Assembly: GCA_036268075.1 (NCBI GenBank)
Contig: DATAUV010000089.1
Coordinates: 1 to 64,000, forward strand
DNA from: DATARH01 sp036268075
GTDB lineage: Bacteria; Pseudomonadota; Alphaproteobacteria; ATCC43930; CGMCC-115725
Direction: 5' to 3'
DNA length: 64,000 nucleotides
Below are positions 9,338 through 17,905 of the stretch, piece after piece. A program made the translations under genes and the position numbers. The notes beneath the pieces were generated by a model that saw only the letters and a list, made by a program, of their open reading frames with translations, was not told where the DNA came from and did not search any database. How positions within the stretch are numbered: the first letter of the stretch is position 1; each line of letters begins with the position of its first letter.

Positions 9338-9676
9338 ATGAAGAAGGTCGAGGCGATCATCAAGCCCTTCAAGCTCGACGAGGTGAAGGAGGCGCTTCAC
9401 GAGGTCGGGATCAAGGGGATCACGGTGACGGAAGCCAAGGGTTTCGGCCGCCAGAAGGGTCACACCGAGCTGTATCGCGGCGCCGAGTACGTCGTCGACT
9501 TTCTGCCCAAGGTGAAGATCGAAGTGGTGATGGAGGATTCGATGGTCGAGCGCGCCGTCGAGGCGATCCAGCAGGCCGCCCATACCGGGCGCATCGGCGA
9601 CGGCAAAATCTTTGTCTGTACGGTCGAGGAAGCGATCCGCATCCGCACCGGCGAGCGCGGCCCAGACGCGATCTAG
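9338..9676 (+). CDS. glnB: Nitrogen regulatory protein P-II
   Basis: P-II is a trimeric sensor that reads 2-oxoglutarate and ATP/ADP, is uridylylated by GlnD, and controls glutamine synthetase adenylylation, NtrB/NtrC and Amt transporters. The 112-residue product has the canonical N-terminus MKKVEAIIKPFKLDEVKEAL, the T-loop with uridylylation site Tyr51 (GAEYVVDFLPKVKIEVV) and the C-terminal signature HTGRIGDGKIFV. An upstream in-frame extension exists, but ATG 9338, which follows AGAGAGGGTCAGCG, gives the standard length. It is directly upstream of glnA, the usual alphaproteobacterial glnBA arrangement, and has a sigma-54 promoter. Confidence 0.96.
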   Translation: MKKVEAIIKPFKLDEVKEALHEVGIKGITVTEAKGFGRQKGHTELYRGAEYVVDFLPKVKIEVVMEDSMVERAVEAIQQAAHTGRIGDGKIFVCTVEEAIRIRTGERGPDAI

Positions 9677-9722
9677 GCCGGACGCGATCTAAGCCGGACG
9701 CGATCTAAGCCGGACGCGATCT
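9675..9722 (+). repeat. Three tandem 16-bp repeats at the glnB stop
   Basis: The unit AAGCCGGACGCGATCT (first copy AGGCC...) occurs three times head to tail at 9675-9690, 9691-9706 and 9707-9722. A diverged fourth unit (9659-9674) is the last coding sequence of glnB (GPDAI), so the array seems to have grown from the gene's own 3' end. The stop codon TAG straddles the first boundary. The repeats fill half of the glnB-glnA gap. Confidence 0.9.
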
Positions 9723-9774
9723 GACGATGCGGTCCGATTAACCTATCCAACCATTTAACAAGGGGAACTTTGCG

Positions 9775-11184
<1,410 letters not shown>

Positions 11185-11205
11185 GGTTTCCGTTATTGCG
11201 CGAAG

Positions 11206-11229
11206 GGCCGGGAATTTCCCGGCCTTTTT
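11206..11229 (+). terminator. Rho-independent terminator after glnA
   Basis: GGCCGGGAA-T-TTCCCGGCC forms a GC-rich stem followed directly by TTTTT (11225-11229), 21 bp after the glnA stop codon. This closes the glnBA unit. Confidence 0.88.
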
Positions 11230-11286
11230 CGTTTGTAGGATTAGGCGGCTGCGTTGTTGATTCGCTGACCGGCGCAACATCCCCAA

Positions 11287-11370
11287 CCGTCATCCCGGCG
11301 GAGGCCGGGACCCACTTGTCCACTGCTCGTGCGTTTGAGCCGTGGGTCCCGGCCTGCGCCGGGATGACGG
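11287..11370. repeat. Dispersed palindromic element, type B (copy 1)
   Basis: An 84-bp inverted repeat bounded by CCGTCATCCCGGCGGAGGCC and GGCCTGCGCCGGGATGACGG, with internal complementary ACCCAC/GTGGGT. It is nearly identical to 12438-12522, and its outer core recurs at 19141-19172. Its translation (VIPAEAGTH, WVPACAGMT) is a well-known spurious peptide of such repeats. Confidence 0.88.
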
Positions 11371-11394
11371 ATTTTTTTGGGCTTGGTGTGACTC

Positions 11395-12201
11395 TTACCC
11401 CTCCGCACCCCACCCGATCGCGTTCCTCAGCAGCGTCTCGACCGCGTCGTTCTCCCACGGCCCTCTGAAGGTCGGCGGCGTCTTGTCCGTCGGGTCTTGG
11501 CTGGCGCGGGCGGCGCGGATTGCGGGGTTGTGGCAGTGGCCGAAGGCGTAATAGGTCACCGCGCCCCTGCCGACCGGCCGGGTGTAGCCGAGCACGCGGG
11601 TCTTGCCGTCGGGCTGCAGCGAGGTGTCGGTCTCGTAGAGGAGCCTGGTCGCGCCGGCGGCGCTGGGGCCGTAATCCGTGGTCAGCAGGATTTGCGTCTC
11701 GGCCGGAGCGGTCAGCTCGATGAAATAGGGCTCGTCCTCCACGGTGAAGGACGCGCCTAGCCCCTTGGTCAGCGGGTGGTGGGCGGCAACGTCGACCTTG
11801 ATCTCGCGGATCGGCGGGTGGGTCAGGAACATGCTGCCGAGGACGGCGTGGTGCTCGGTCCTGACCGTGCGGCGCATGCGGGCGCCCTCGACCCGCTGGG
11901 CGCGGCCGCCGCTGGTGCCGTGGAGCGCGAGCCAATGCCCGCCCCCCGCCATCCAACCCTCGATCGCGCGGCTCTGCGCCGCGTCGGGATAGGGGCCGGC
12001 GACATAGGTGATCAGCAGCCGCGACACCGGCAGCCACTTCTCGACCTCGGTGAAATCGTTGCCGACCGACGCCGGGACATCCTGTTCGGCCAAAAGCCCG
12101 AGCAGCCGCAGCCGAGCATAATCGTGGTCGTGCCCGCCCATCGAGCCGGGCGGAAACCCGCCGGTCACCAGGTGCGCGCGGTCGGGTTTGCTATCAGGCA
12201 T
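11395..12201 (-). CDS. ThuA-like domain protein
   Basis: A 268-residue protein of the ThuA-like family, which has a glutamine-amidotransferase-like fold and is often linked to sugar (trehalose) use, though catalytic roles are poorly defined. ATG 12201 (MPDSKPDRAHLVTGGFPPGS) gives a clean start; the longer frame runs into the type B repeat and is not real. Family-like segments are GGHDHDYARLRLLGLL, LITYVAGPYPD, WMAGGGHWLALHGTSGG, SFTVEDEPYFIEL and GRGAVTYYAFGHCHNPA. It lies alone between two type B repeats, opposite to glnA. The role in this organism is unknown. Confidence 0.75.
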   Translation of the reverse strand: MPDSKPDRAHLVTGGFPPGSMGGHDHDYARLRLLGLLAEQDVPASVGNDFTEVEKWLPVSRLLITYVAGPYPDAAQSRAIEGWMAGGGHWLALHGTSGGRAQRVEGARMRRTVRTEHHAVLGSMFLTHPPIREIKVDVAAHHPLTKGLGASFTVEDEPYFIELTAPAETQILLTTDYGPSAAGATRLLYETDTSLQPDGKTRVLGYTRPVGRGAVTYYAFGHCHNPAIRAARASQDPTDKTPPTFRGPWENDAVETLLRNAIGWGAEG

Positions 12202-12308
12202 CGGATCACCTCGCTCGTGGACATCGGTATCAGAGCACGGGATGAGGCGTGGCCAAAATGGTATGGTTCGGCCACGCGATCCGCGGACCTGCCGTGACGA
12301 GGAATGGC

Positions 12309-12425
12309 ATGCGCTACGAAATTTCCGCCCCGTCCAACCCGGCCGCCGCGGTCGCGACCGCGGCTGGGTTGGGCGCCGTCGGCGGCATCCTCGGCAGCCT
12401 CTTTGGCGGGGACAACAAGAGCTAG
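12309..12425 (+). CDS. Possible 38-residue hydrophobic small protein
   Basis: A short frame begins at ATG 12309 after GAGGA (about 5 bases of spacing) and ends at TAG 12425. The peptide MRYEISAPSNPAAAVATAAG continues into a Gly/Ala-rich hydrophobic stretch (LGAVGGILGSLFGG) and a polar end. The run could be a short membrane helix. It fills the gap between the divergent-side ThuA gene and the second type B repeat. There is no homology I recognise; it may be chance. Confidence 0.3.
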   Translation: MRYEISAPSNPAAAVATAAGLGAVGGILGSLFGGDNKS

Positions 12426-12437
12426 ATACCATACAGG

Positions 12438-12522
12438 CCGTCATCCCGGCGAAGGCCGGGACCCACTTGTCATCCACTCGTGCTTTTGAACCGTGGGTCC
12501 CGGCCTTCGCCGGGATGACGGC
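12438..12522. repeat. Dispersed palindromic element, type B (copy 2)
   Basis: An 85-bp inverted repeat, CCGTCATCCCGGCGAAGGCC at one end and its complement at the other, with the same inner sequence (ACTCGTGCTTTTGAACCGTG) as the copy at 11287-11370 apart from a few bases. It stands just 3' of the phosphatase-kinase gene and could also stop transcription in either direction. Confidence 0.88.
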
Positions 12523-12546
12523 CCGAGATGTTGCGCCGGATGAGCC

Positions 12547-14247
12547 TCACCGCCGCCAGAGCGAGATCAGCAGAGCGAGGGCGAGGATCGCGGCGATGCC
12601 CTGCCATACTTGCAGTGGCGCGCGCTCGTAGAGGGTGGGGCGGCGGCGGGTTTCGGTTTGGCTGCGCGCGGGGCCTGCCTCGAGCACCAGGGCGAACTCG
12701 ATCATGTCGTCGTAGCGCCGCTGCGGATCGGGTGCGAGCGCCCGCGACAACGCCGCGTCGAGCCAGGCGGGCAGATCGGGCCGGAGGGCGGCAAGGGCCA
12801 GCGGCCGGGTCCGCCGCGCCGGGCTCATCGCGTCGACATTCGCGAAGGGGTACTGGCCGGTGAAGGCGCGGAACATCGTGACGCCGAGGGCGAAGATGTC
12901 GGTCGCCTCGTTGCCCGGCTCGCCCGCCGCCATCTCGGGCGCCATATAGGCCTGCGTTCCCGGGATTTCGGAGGGCGGAAACTCCTCCAGCCCCGGCACG
13001 CGCACGACGCCGAGATCGATCAGCTTCAACGCGCCGCTGCCTTCGAGGATGACGTTGTCCGGCTTGATGTCGCGGTGGATGATGCCGGCGCGGTGCAGCG
13101 CGCCCGCGGCCCGGGCCAGGGTGATGCCGATCCCCCGCCCCTCCTCCAGCCCCAGCGCCGGGCTGCGCGACAGCCGCGTCTCCAGCAATTCGCCCTGGTA
13201 GAGCGGCATCACCGTGTAGAGGCAGCTTTGCCGGCCCGGCGGCAACTCGACGACGCGCCCGATTCCCGGGTTGTGGACGCGCGCGCCGACCCAGGCCTCG
13301 CGGATGAAGGCGGCGCGGAAGGCTTCGATGCTGGCGATCTGCGGCTTGGGGAATTTGATCGCGTACTCGCCGCCCTCAACCTCGTCGCGGGCGGCGAAGA
13401 GGCGCGTGTAGCGGCCGTCGGACACCAGCGCCCGCAACACGAACCCGTCGATCGCCTCGCCGCCTTGCGGCGCCGGGATCGTCGGCAGTTGCGAGGCCGC
13501 GGTGCTGACATCGGCCGAGCCGCCGGTCGGGAGGCCGACGACGTCCAGCACGAGCGCGGTGCAGTTATCCATGCTCTCGGCGGCGAGCGCCGCCGCGACG
13601 ACCGCGTTGGCGGTATCCTCCGGCGCGGACCGGTCGCGCAGGATCGCGGCGATGCTCGCCTCGCTCAGCGCCCCGTGGACCCCGTCGCTGCACAACAGGA
13701 AGCGATCGTGCAGCGCCAGCGGCTGGGCCGCGTAGTCGAGCCGCACCTCAAGGTCGACCCCCAGTGCGCGGGTCAGCACGTGCGAGCGGGTCCGGCCGTC
13801 CGGCCGCACATGGTCGGTCGTGAGGCACGTCATGCGCTCGCCGCTGAGCCGGTAGACCCGCGTGTCGCCGACATGCAGCAGATGCGCGACCCGCCCGCGC
13901 AGCACGACGACCGACAGCGTGCACCCCATCCCGGCGAGCTCGGGATCGTGGCGCCCCTGCGAATTGATCCAGAGATTGAGCGCGCTGACGATCTTGGCGC
14001 CGGCGCGCTGCACCTCCATCGATTCCGGCAGGTCGCAGAACCCGTCGAGGAAACCGCGCACCGCGGTCTCGGCGGCGATGCGCCCGCCCTTCGCCCCACC
14101 GATGCCGTCGGCGATCGCGGCGACGACTTCATGGCGCGGCTGCGGCAACTCGGCGCCGAACAGCGCGCCGGCGAAATCCTCGTTGTGCTTGCGCGGACCG
14201 GTCTTCGAGGCGAACCCGACCTGGGCCTGGACGCCGAATTCAGCCAT
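12547..14247 (-). CDS. Fused PP2C-type phosphatase / Ser-Thr protein kinase with C-terminal membrane anchor
   Basis: A 566-residue fusion. Residues about 1-240 form a PP2C phosphatase: NEDFAG, ADGIGGAKGGRIAAE, the GCTLSVVV strand, HVGDTRVYRLSG, LLCSDGVHGAL and DNCTALVLDV supply the metal-binding Asp residues. Residues about 265-535 form a Hanks-type kinase: nucleotide lysine in EYAIKFPKP, catalytic loop HRDIKPDN with Asp393, a DLG replacing DFG (LIDLGVVRV), and PGTQAYMAPEMAAG. The C-terminus has one hydrophobic segment (GIAAILALALLISLW), so the catalytic parts should face the cytoplasm. Such bifunctional proteins are known near nitrate/ammonium assimilation genes, and here it lies beside two amt genes. 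Targets are unknown. Confidence 0.85.
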   Translation of the reverse strand: MAEFGVQAQVGFASKTGPRKHNEDFAGALFGAELPQPRHEVVAAIADGIGGAKGGRIAAETAVRGFLDGFCDLPESMEVQRAGAKIVSALNLWINSQGRHDPELAGMGCTLSVVVLRGRVAHLLHVGDTRVYRLSGERMTCLTTDHVRPDGRTRSHVLTRALGVDLEVRLDYAAQPLALHDRFLLCSDGVHGALSEASIAAILRDRSAPEDTANAVVAAALAAESMDNCTALVLDVVGLPTGGSADVSTAASQLPTIPAPQGGEAIDGFVLRALVSDGRYTRLFAARDEVEGGEYAIKFPKPQIASIEAFRAAFIREAWVGARVHNPGIGRVVELPPGRQSCLYTVMPLYQGELLETRLSRSPALGLEEGRGIGITLARAAGALHRAGIIHRDIKPDNVILEGSGALKLIDLGVVRVPGLEEFPPSEIPGTQAYMAPEMAAGEPGNEATDIFALGVTMFRAFTGQYPFANVDAMSPARRTRPLALAALRPDLPAWLDAALSRALAPDPQRRYDDMIEFALVLEAGPARSQTETRRRPTLYERAPLQVWQGIAAILALALLISLWRR

Positions 14248-14332
14248 CGGCGTATCGCCCCCGCGGAAACTCGCCTAACCCGGCAATTGGGCAAGTGATC
14301 ATAAACGCGACTTTCTGCCTAAAATTTGGGCG

Positions 14333-14671
14333 CTACCTGACCGGGTCGTCGGGCTTGCAGGTGTAGTAGAGAAAATAGCCGCCGGTGCTCGACGCGTTGC
14401 GCATCCGCATCCCCCCGGTGGTGCGGTCGAGATCGTAGGTGCGGCTCTCGCGGTCGCGCCAGGTGATCGCGCGGTCGCTGATTTCGGCCGGCGAACCATC
14501 GACGAGGCGGCGTTCGAGGTCGACGACGACCCCCCAGCTTGTTCCGCTCGCCGCATTGGTGCAGCGGAACTTGAGGTTCTCCGCCGCCCGGGCCGGGATC
14601 GCGGCCAGCGCAAGCGTAAAGGCGCCGGCGAGGGCCAGGGCTGGTTCCAGCATTTTCATGGGCATCACCAT
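14333..14671 (-). CDS. Small exported protein of unknown function
   Basis: A 112-residue product with a classic signal peptide (MLEPALALAGAFTLALAAIPARA, cleavage likely before AENLKFRC). The mature part of about 80 residues has two cysteines (FRCTN and YTCKP) that could form a disulfide and is otherwise polar. ATG 14671 is favoured because GGAG stands eight bases ahead; in-frame ATGs further on are also possible. It is divergent from amt, and its start overlaps the upstream side of the amt sigma-54 promoter region. I do not recognise the family. Confidence 0.6.
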   Translation of the reverse strand: MVMPMKMLEPALALAGAFTLALAAIPARAAENLKFRCTNAASGTSWGVVVDLERRLVDGSPAEISDRAITWRDRESRTYDLDRTTGGMRMRNASSTGGYFLYYTCKPDDPVR

Positions 14672-14694
14672 CAATTTTGCTCCGCTTCGATACT

Positions 14695-14710
14695 AGGCAC
14701 GAATCTTGCC
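14695..14710 (+). promoter_or_regulatory. Sigma-54 (-24/-12) promoter for the first amt
   Basis: AGGCACGAATCTTGCC carries the full sigma-54 core GGCACG-A-NNN-TTGC, with GG (14696-14697) and GC (14708-14709) ten bases apart. It lies 93 bp before the amt start, placing the transcript start near 14722. Ammonium transporters are typical NtrC/sigma-54 targets. Confidence 0.82.
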
Positions 14711-14802
14711 AACTCCCTCCACGGAGCGTGGCGCTTCTCGGTCACCCGGCGGGGGAAGCAGAGTATCGACGCAGGCCCGGGTACAATTTCAAGGGGTGGA
14801 GC

Positions 14803-16140
14803 ATGTTAGTCCCGTCACCAAAATGGCTAGATACCGGTTCCAATGGCTGGCAGATGGCGGCGGCGACGTTCGTCGGCCTGCAGAGCATACCGGGGCTGGT
14901 GATTCTATATGGGGGTATCGTCAAAAAGAAATGGGCGCTGAACTCGGCGTTCATGGCGCTGTACGCGTTCGCCGCGGTGATGATCGTGTGGGTGCTGTGG
15001 GGCTACAACATGGCCTTCGGCCCACAATGGTATCCGTTCCTAGGGACACCGGCGCCGGCGCTTTCCGCCGGGTTCCTGATGGGTCAGGCGGTCGTTCCGG
15101 CGGCCGCGTCGGGCATGCCCGAGCTCGGCTTCCCGATGTCGACGATGATGTACTTCCAGTTCGTGTTTGCCGCGATCACCGTCATCATCATGGCGGGCTC
15201 GCTGATCGGGCGGATGAGCTTCAAGGCCTGGATCATCTTCGTGCCGCTGTGGATGACGTTCATCTACACGGTCGGGGCGTTCAGCATCTGGGGCGGCGGC
15301 TGGCTCGCCGGGCTCGGCGCGGCCGACTTCTCCGGGGGCTATGTGATCCATCTCGCGGCGGGCACGTCGGGGTTTGTCGCGGCGGCGCTGATCGGCCCGC
15401 GCATCCAGCAGGACCGCGACCATTTCCCGCCGAACAGCCTCTTGATGGCCTTGGCCGGCGCCGGGATCCTGTGGATCGGCTGGAACGGGTTCAACGGCGG
15501 CGACCCCTACTTCGCCAATGCCGACGCCTCGGCCGCGATAATGACCACGAACCTCTGCACCTGCGTGTCGCTCTTGGTGTGGACGATCATGGACACGTTC
15601 GCCTACGGCAAACCGTCGGTCGTCGGCGCGATCAACGGCATGATCGCCGGCCTGGTCGGGATCACCCCGGGCGCCGGCTACGTCAACGGCTGGGGCGCGA
15701 TCGCGATCGGCGTCCTCACCGGCGTCATCCCGTGGATCATGATGAACAAGGTGCAGACGACGAAGCTGTTCCAAAAGGTCGACGACACGTTGTCGGTCCT
15801 GTCGACGCACGGCGTCGCCGGGCTGATCGGCGGCCTCTCGGTCGGCATCTTCGCCTGCCCCGACATGCTGATGTATATCGGCACCGACAAGGAGGCGCCG
15901 GGCGTCAGCATCACGGGCCTCCTCTACGGCGACACCGGCCACCAGCTCTTGATGCAGGTCTACGCGGCGCTGTTCATCATCGCGCTCAACGCGGTCGGCA
16001 CCACGATCATCCTCAAGGTGATCTCGGTCTTTGTCGCCTTGCGGATGGACGAGACGACGCTCAGGGTCGGCGACGACGCGGTTCACGGTGAGACGGCCTA
16101 CAATTTCGGCGACGGGGAGGAAGCCGCCCCCGCCGAGTAG
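14803..16140 (+). CDS. amt: Ammonium transporter (Amt family), first copy
   Basis: Amt proteins are trimeric inner-membrane channels that import ammonium and are gated by P-II proteins. The 445-residue protein has about eleven hydrophobic segments. Conserved features are GGIVKKKWALNSAFM, the pore Asp and first twin histidine in DFSGGYVIHLAAGTSG, GWNGFNGGDP, and the second twin histidine in STHGVAGLIGG. ATG 14803 follows AAGGGGTGG; the reading frame is open further upstream but passes through the promoter. No cleavable signal is obvious. It is followed, 164 bp later, by a second amt. No glnK is adjacent, so control must come from GlnB or a gene elsewhere. Confidence 0.93.
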   Translation: MLVPSPKWLDTGSNGWQMAAATFVGLQSIPGLVILYGGIVKKKWALNSAFMALYAFAAVMIVWVLWGYNMAFGPQWYPFLGTPAPALSAGFLMGQAVVPAAASGMPELGFPMSTMMYFQFVFAAITVIIMAGSLIGRMSFKAWIIFVPLWMTFIYTVGAFSIWGGGWLAGLGAADFSGGYVIHLAAGTSGFVAAALIGPRIQQDRDHFPPNSLLMALAGAGILWIGWNGFNGGDPYFANADASAAIMTTNLCTCVSLLVWTIMDTFAYGKPSVVGAINGMIAGLVGITPGAGYVNGWGAIAIGVLTGVIPWIMMNKVQTTKLFQKVDDTLSVLSTHGVAGLIGGLSVGIFACPDMLMYIGTDKEAPGVSITGLLYGDTGHQLLMQVYAALFIIALNAVGTTIILKVISVFVALRMDETTLRVGDDAVHGETAYNFGDGEEAAPAE

Positions 16141-16238
16141 ATCACGCATAGAAGGCGAGCGCGGCGGCGGCGCCTCAGGCAGAATTGCCCGGTTCGGCCG
16201 CCCCGCCTCGTCCCACTTACAGAACCCAACGTTGTTGA

Positions 16239-16265
16239 CGGGGTCGGCCGGACAGGCCGGCCCCG
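16239..16265 (+). promoter_or_regulatory. Stable hairpin between the two amt genes
   Basis: CGGGGTCGGCC and GGCCGGCCCCG form an 11-bp stem (one G-T pair) around GGACA. No T run follows, so it is more likely a processing or mRNA-stability element than a terminator. It may adjust expression of the downstream amt, for which I see no separate sigma-54 promoter. Confidence 0.5.
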
Positions 16266-16304
16266 TTCGCCATCGGCACCAGCCGACCTTTCAGGAGAAC
16301 AAGC

Positions 16305-17636
16305 ATGCGTTCCGTGTATCGACTGGGGCAGCGTCTGATCCTCGCGGGATCGATCGCCTCGCTGTGGACGCTGTCGGCGCTGGCCCAAGCCCCGGCGCCG
16401 GCCGCCGCCGCGCCGAAGATCGACAGCGGCGACACCGCATGGATGCTCACCTCGGTCGCGCTCGTCCTGATGATGACGATCCCCGGCCTCGCGCTGTTCT
16501 ACGGCGGCATGGTCCGCAAGATGAACGTGCTGGCGACGGTGATGCAGAGCTTTATGGTCACCTGCCTCGTCACCGTGCTGTGGGCGGTCGTGACCTACAG
16601 CATGGCGTTCACCCCGGGTACGCCGTTCGTCGGCGGGATGAGCCGGTTCCTGTTGAGCGGGATGACGGTCGATTCGGTCAACGACCTGGCCAAGACGATC
16701 CCCGAATCCGTCTATATGTGCTTTCAGATGACCTTTGCGATCATCACCCCGGCGCTGATCTGCGGGTCGGTCGCGGACCGGATGAAGTTTTCGGCGCTGG
16801 TGTGGTTTATCGGGCTGTGGGCGATCCTCGTCTACGCGCCGATCGCGCATTGGGTCTGGGGGCCGGACGGGTTCCTCGCCAGTGCCGGGGTGCTCGACTT
16901 CGCCGGCGGCACGGTCGTCCACATCAATTCCGGCGTCGCCGGCCTGATGTGCGCGCTGATGCTCGGCAAGCGGCGGGGCTATCGCACCGAGCCGATGGCG
17001 CCGCACAACCTCGTCCTCAGCGTGATCGGCGCGGCGCTTCTCTGGGTCGGCTGGTTCGGGTTCAACGCCGGCTCCGCGGTCGCCGCGAACGGCAGCGCCG
17101 GGATGGCGATGGCGGTGACGCAGATCGCGGCCGCGACCGCGGCGCTGACCTGGATGTTCGTCGAGTGGATTTTGCGGCGGAAGCCGAGCGTGCTCGGTAT
17201 CGTCTCGGGCGCGGTCGCGGGGCTTGTCGCGATCACCCCGGCCTCCGGCTATGTCGACCCGCGCGGCGCCCTGGTGATCGGCCTCGCCGCCGGGATCGTC
17301 TGCTACTGGGGCGTCAGCGGGCTCAAGAATGCGCTCGGCTACGACGATGCCCTCGACGCCTTTGGCGTGCATGCGGTCGGCGGGATCGTCGGCGCGATCC
17401 TGACCGGCGTCCTCGCCGTGTCGGCGGTGGGCGGCACCGGGCATAGCGGGCTCATCGACGGCAATCCCGGCCAGGTGCTGATCCAGCTCTATGCCGTCGG
17501 CTGCACGATCGCCTATGACGCGATTGTGAGCCTCATTCTCCTTAAGGTGATCGACCTGGTGATCGGAATCAGGGTCCATCTTGACGTCGAACGAGAAGGG
17601 CTGGACCTGTCGCTACATGGCGAGGTTGTCCAATAA
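16305..17636 (+). CDS. amtB: Ammonium transporter AmtB with signal peptide, second copy
   Basis: A 443-residue Amt protein, closer to enterobacterial AmtB than the copy upstream. It starts with an N-terminal export signal (LAGSIASLWTLSALAQA) followed by an Ala/Pro linker, as in AmtB proteins with a cleaved leader. Conserved sites include PGLALFYGGMVRKMNVL, pore Asp and first histidine in DFAGGTVVHINSGVAG, GWFGFNAGSA, and the second histidine in DAFGVHAVGGIVGA. The C-terminal tail (VHLDVEREGLDLSLHGE) corresponds to the P-II-interacting region. It is probably co-transcribed with the first amt and is followed by a strong inverted repeat. Confidence 0.94.
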   Translation: MRSVYRLGQRLILAGSIASLWTLSALAQAPAPAAAAPKIDSGDTAWMLTSVALVLMMTIPGLALFYGGMVRKMNVLATVMQSFMVTCLVTVLWAVVTYSMAFTPGTPFVGGMSRFLLSGMTVDSVNDLAKTIPESVYMCFQMTFAIITPALICGSVADRMKFSALVWFIGLWAILVYAPIAHWVWGPDGFLASAGVLDFAGGTVVHINSGVAGLMCALMLGKRRGYRTEPMAPHNLVLSVIGAALLWVGWFGFNAGSAVAANGSAGMAMAVTQIAAATAALTWMFVEWILRRKPSVLGIVSGAVAGLVAITPASGYVDPRGALVIGLAAGIVCYWGVSGLKNALGYDDALDAFGVHAVGGIVGAILTGVLAVSAVGGTGHSGLIDGNPGQVLIQLYAVGCTIAYDAIVSLILLKVIDLVIGIRVHLDVEREGLDLSLHGEVVQ

Positions 17637-17655
17637 CTGGGCAATCCCGCCGCGA

Positions 17656-17693
17656 GACTGGCCGTGCGAGTGAATATTTCGGCACGGCCAGTC
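17656..17693 (+). terminator. Perfect 12-bp inverted repeat after amtB, probable terminator
   Basis: GACTGGCCGTGC (17656-17667) and GCACGGCCAGTC (17682-17693) are perfect complements around a 14-base loop, 20 bp after the amtB stop. No immediate T run follows, so it is either a weak intrinsic terminator or an mRNA 3'-end stabiliser. Confidence 0.6.
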
Positions 17694-17837
17694 AATTGCC
17701 CGATAAGATTCTGCCTAGTTTTTGACCAATTGTTGAAAATACCGGCAACTTATTGAAATAACACAAACAATCTATACAGAGTTCAATCACGCCGTTAGAC
17801 TCGTCTTGTATTCAATCGGGTCTCGTCACGTCGCGCT

Positions 17838-17853
17838 GGGCACGGCTCTTGCT
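17838..17853 (+). promoter_or_regulatory. Sigma-54 (-24/-12) promoter for the porin gene
   Basis: GGGCACGGCTCTTGCT matches the sigma-54 consensus at every fixed position except the first T. GG (17839-17840) and GC (17851-17852) are ten bases apart. The box lies 53 bp before the porin ATG. The upstream 17700-17800 stretch is AT-rich and could host IHF or NtrC binding. Confidence 0.82.
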
Positions 17854-17905
17854 AGGACAGGCGGGGCGCCTGCGGGTGGCGATCCGATCAGATGGGGGAC
17901 GAGCA

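Noticed and set aside
9659..9722. Possible CRISPR array
   Set aside because: Units are 16 bp and directly abutted with no spacers; this is a simple tandem duplication.
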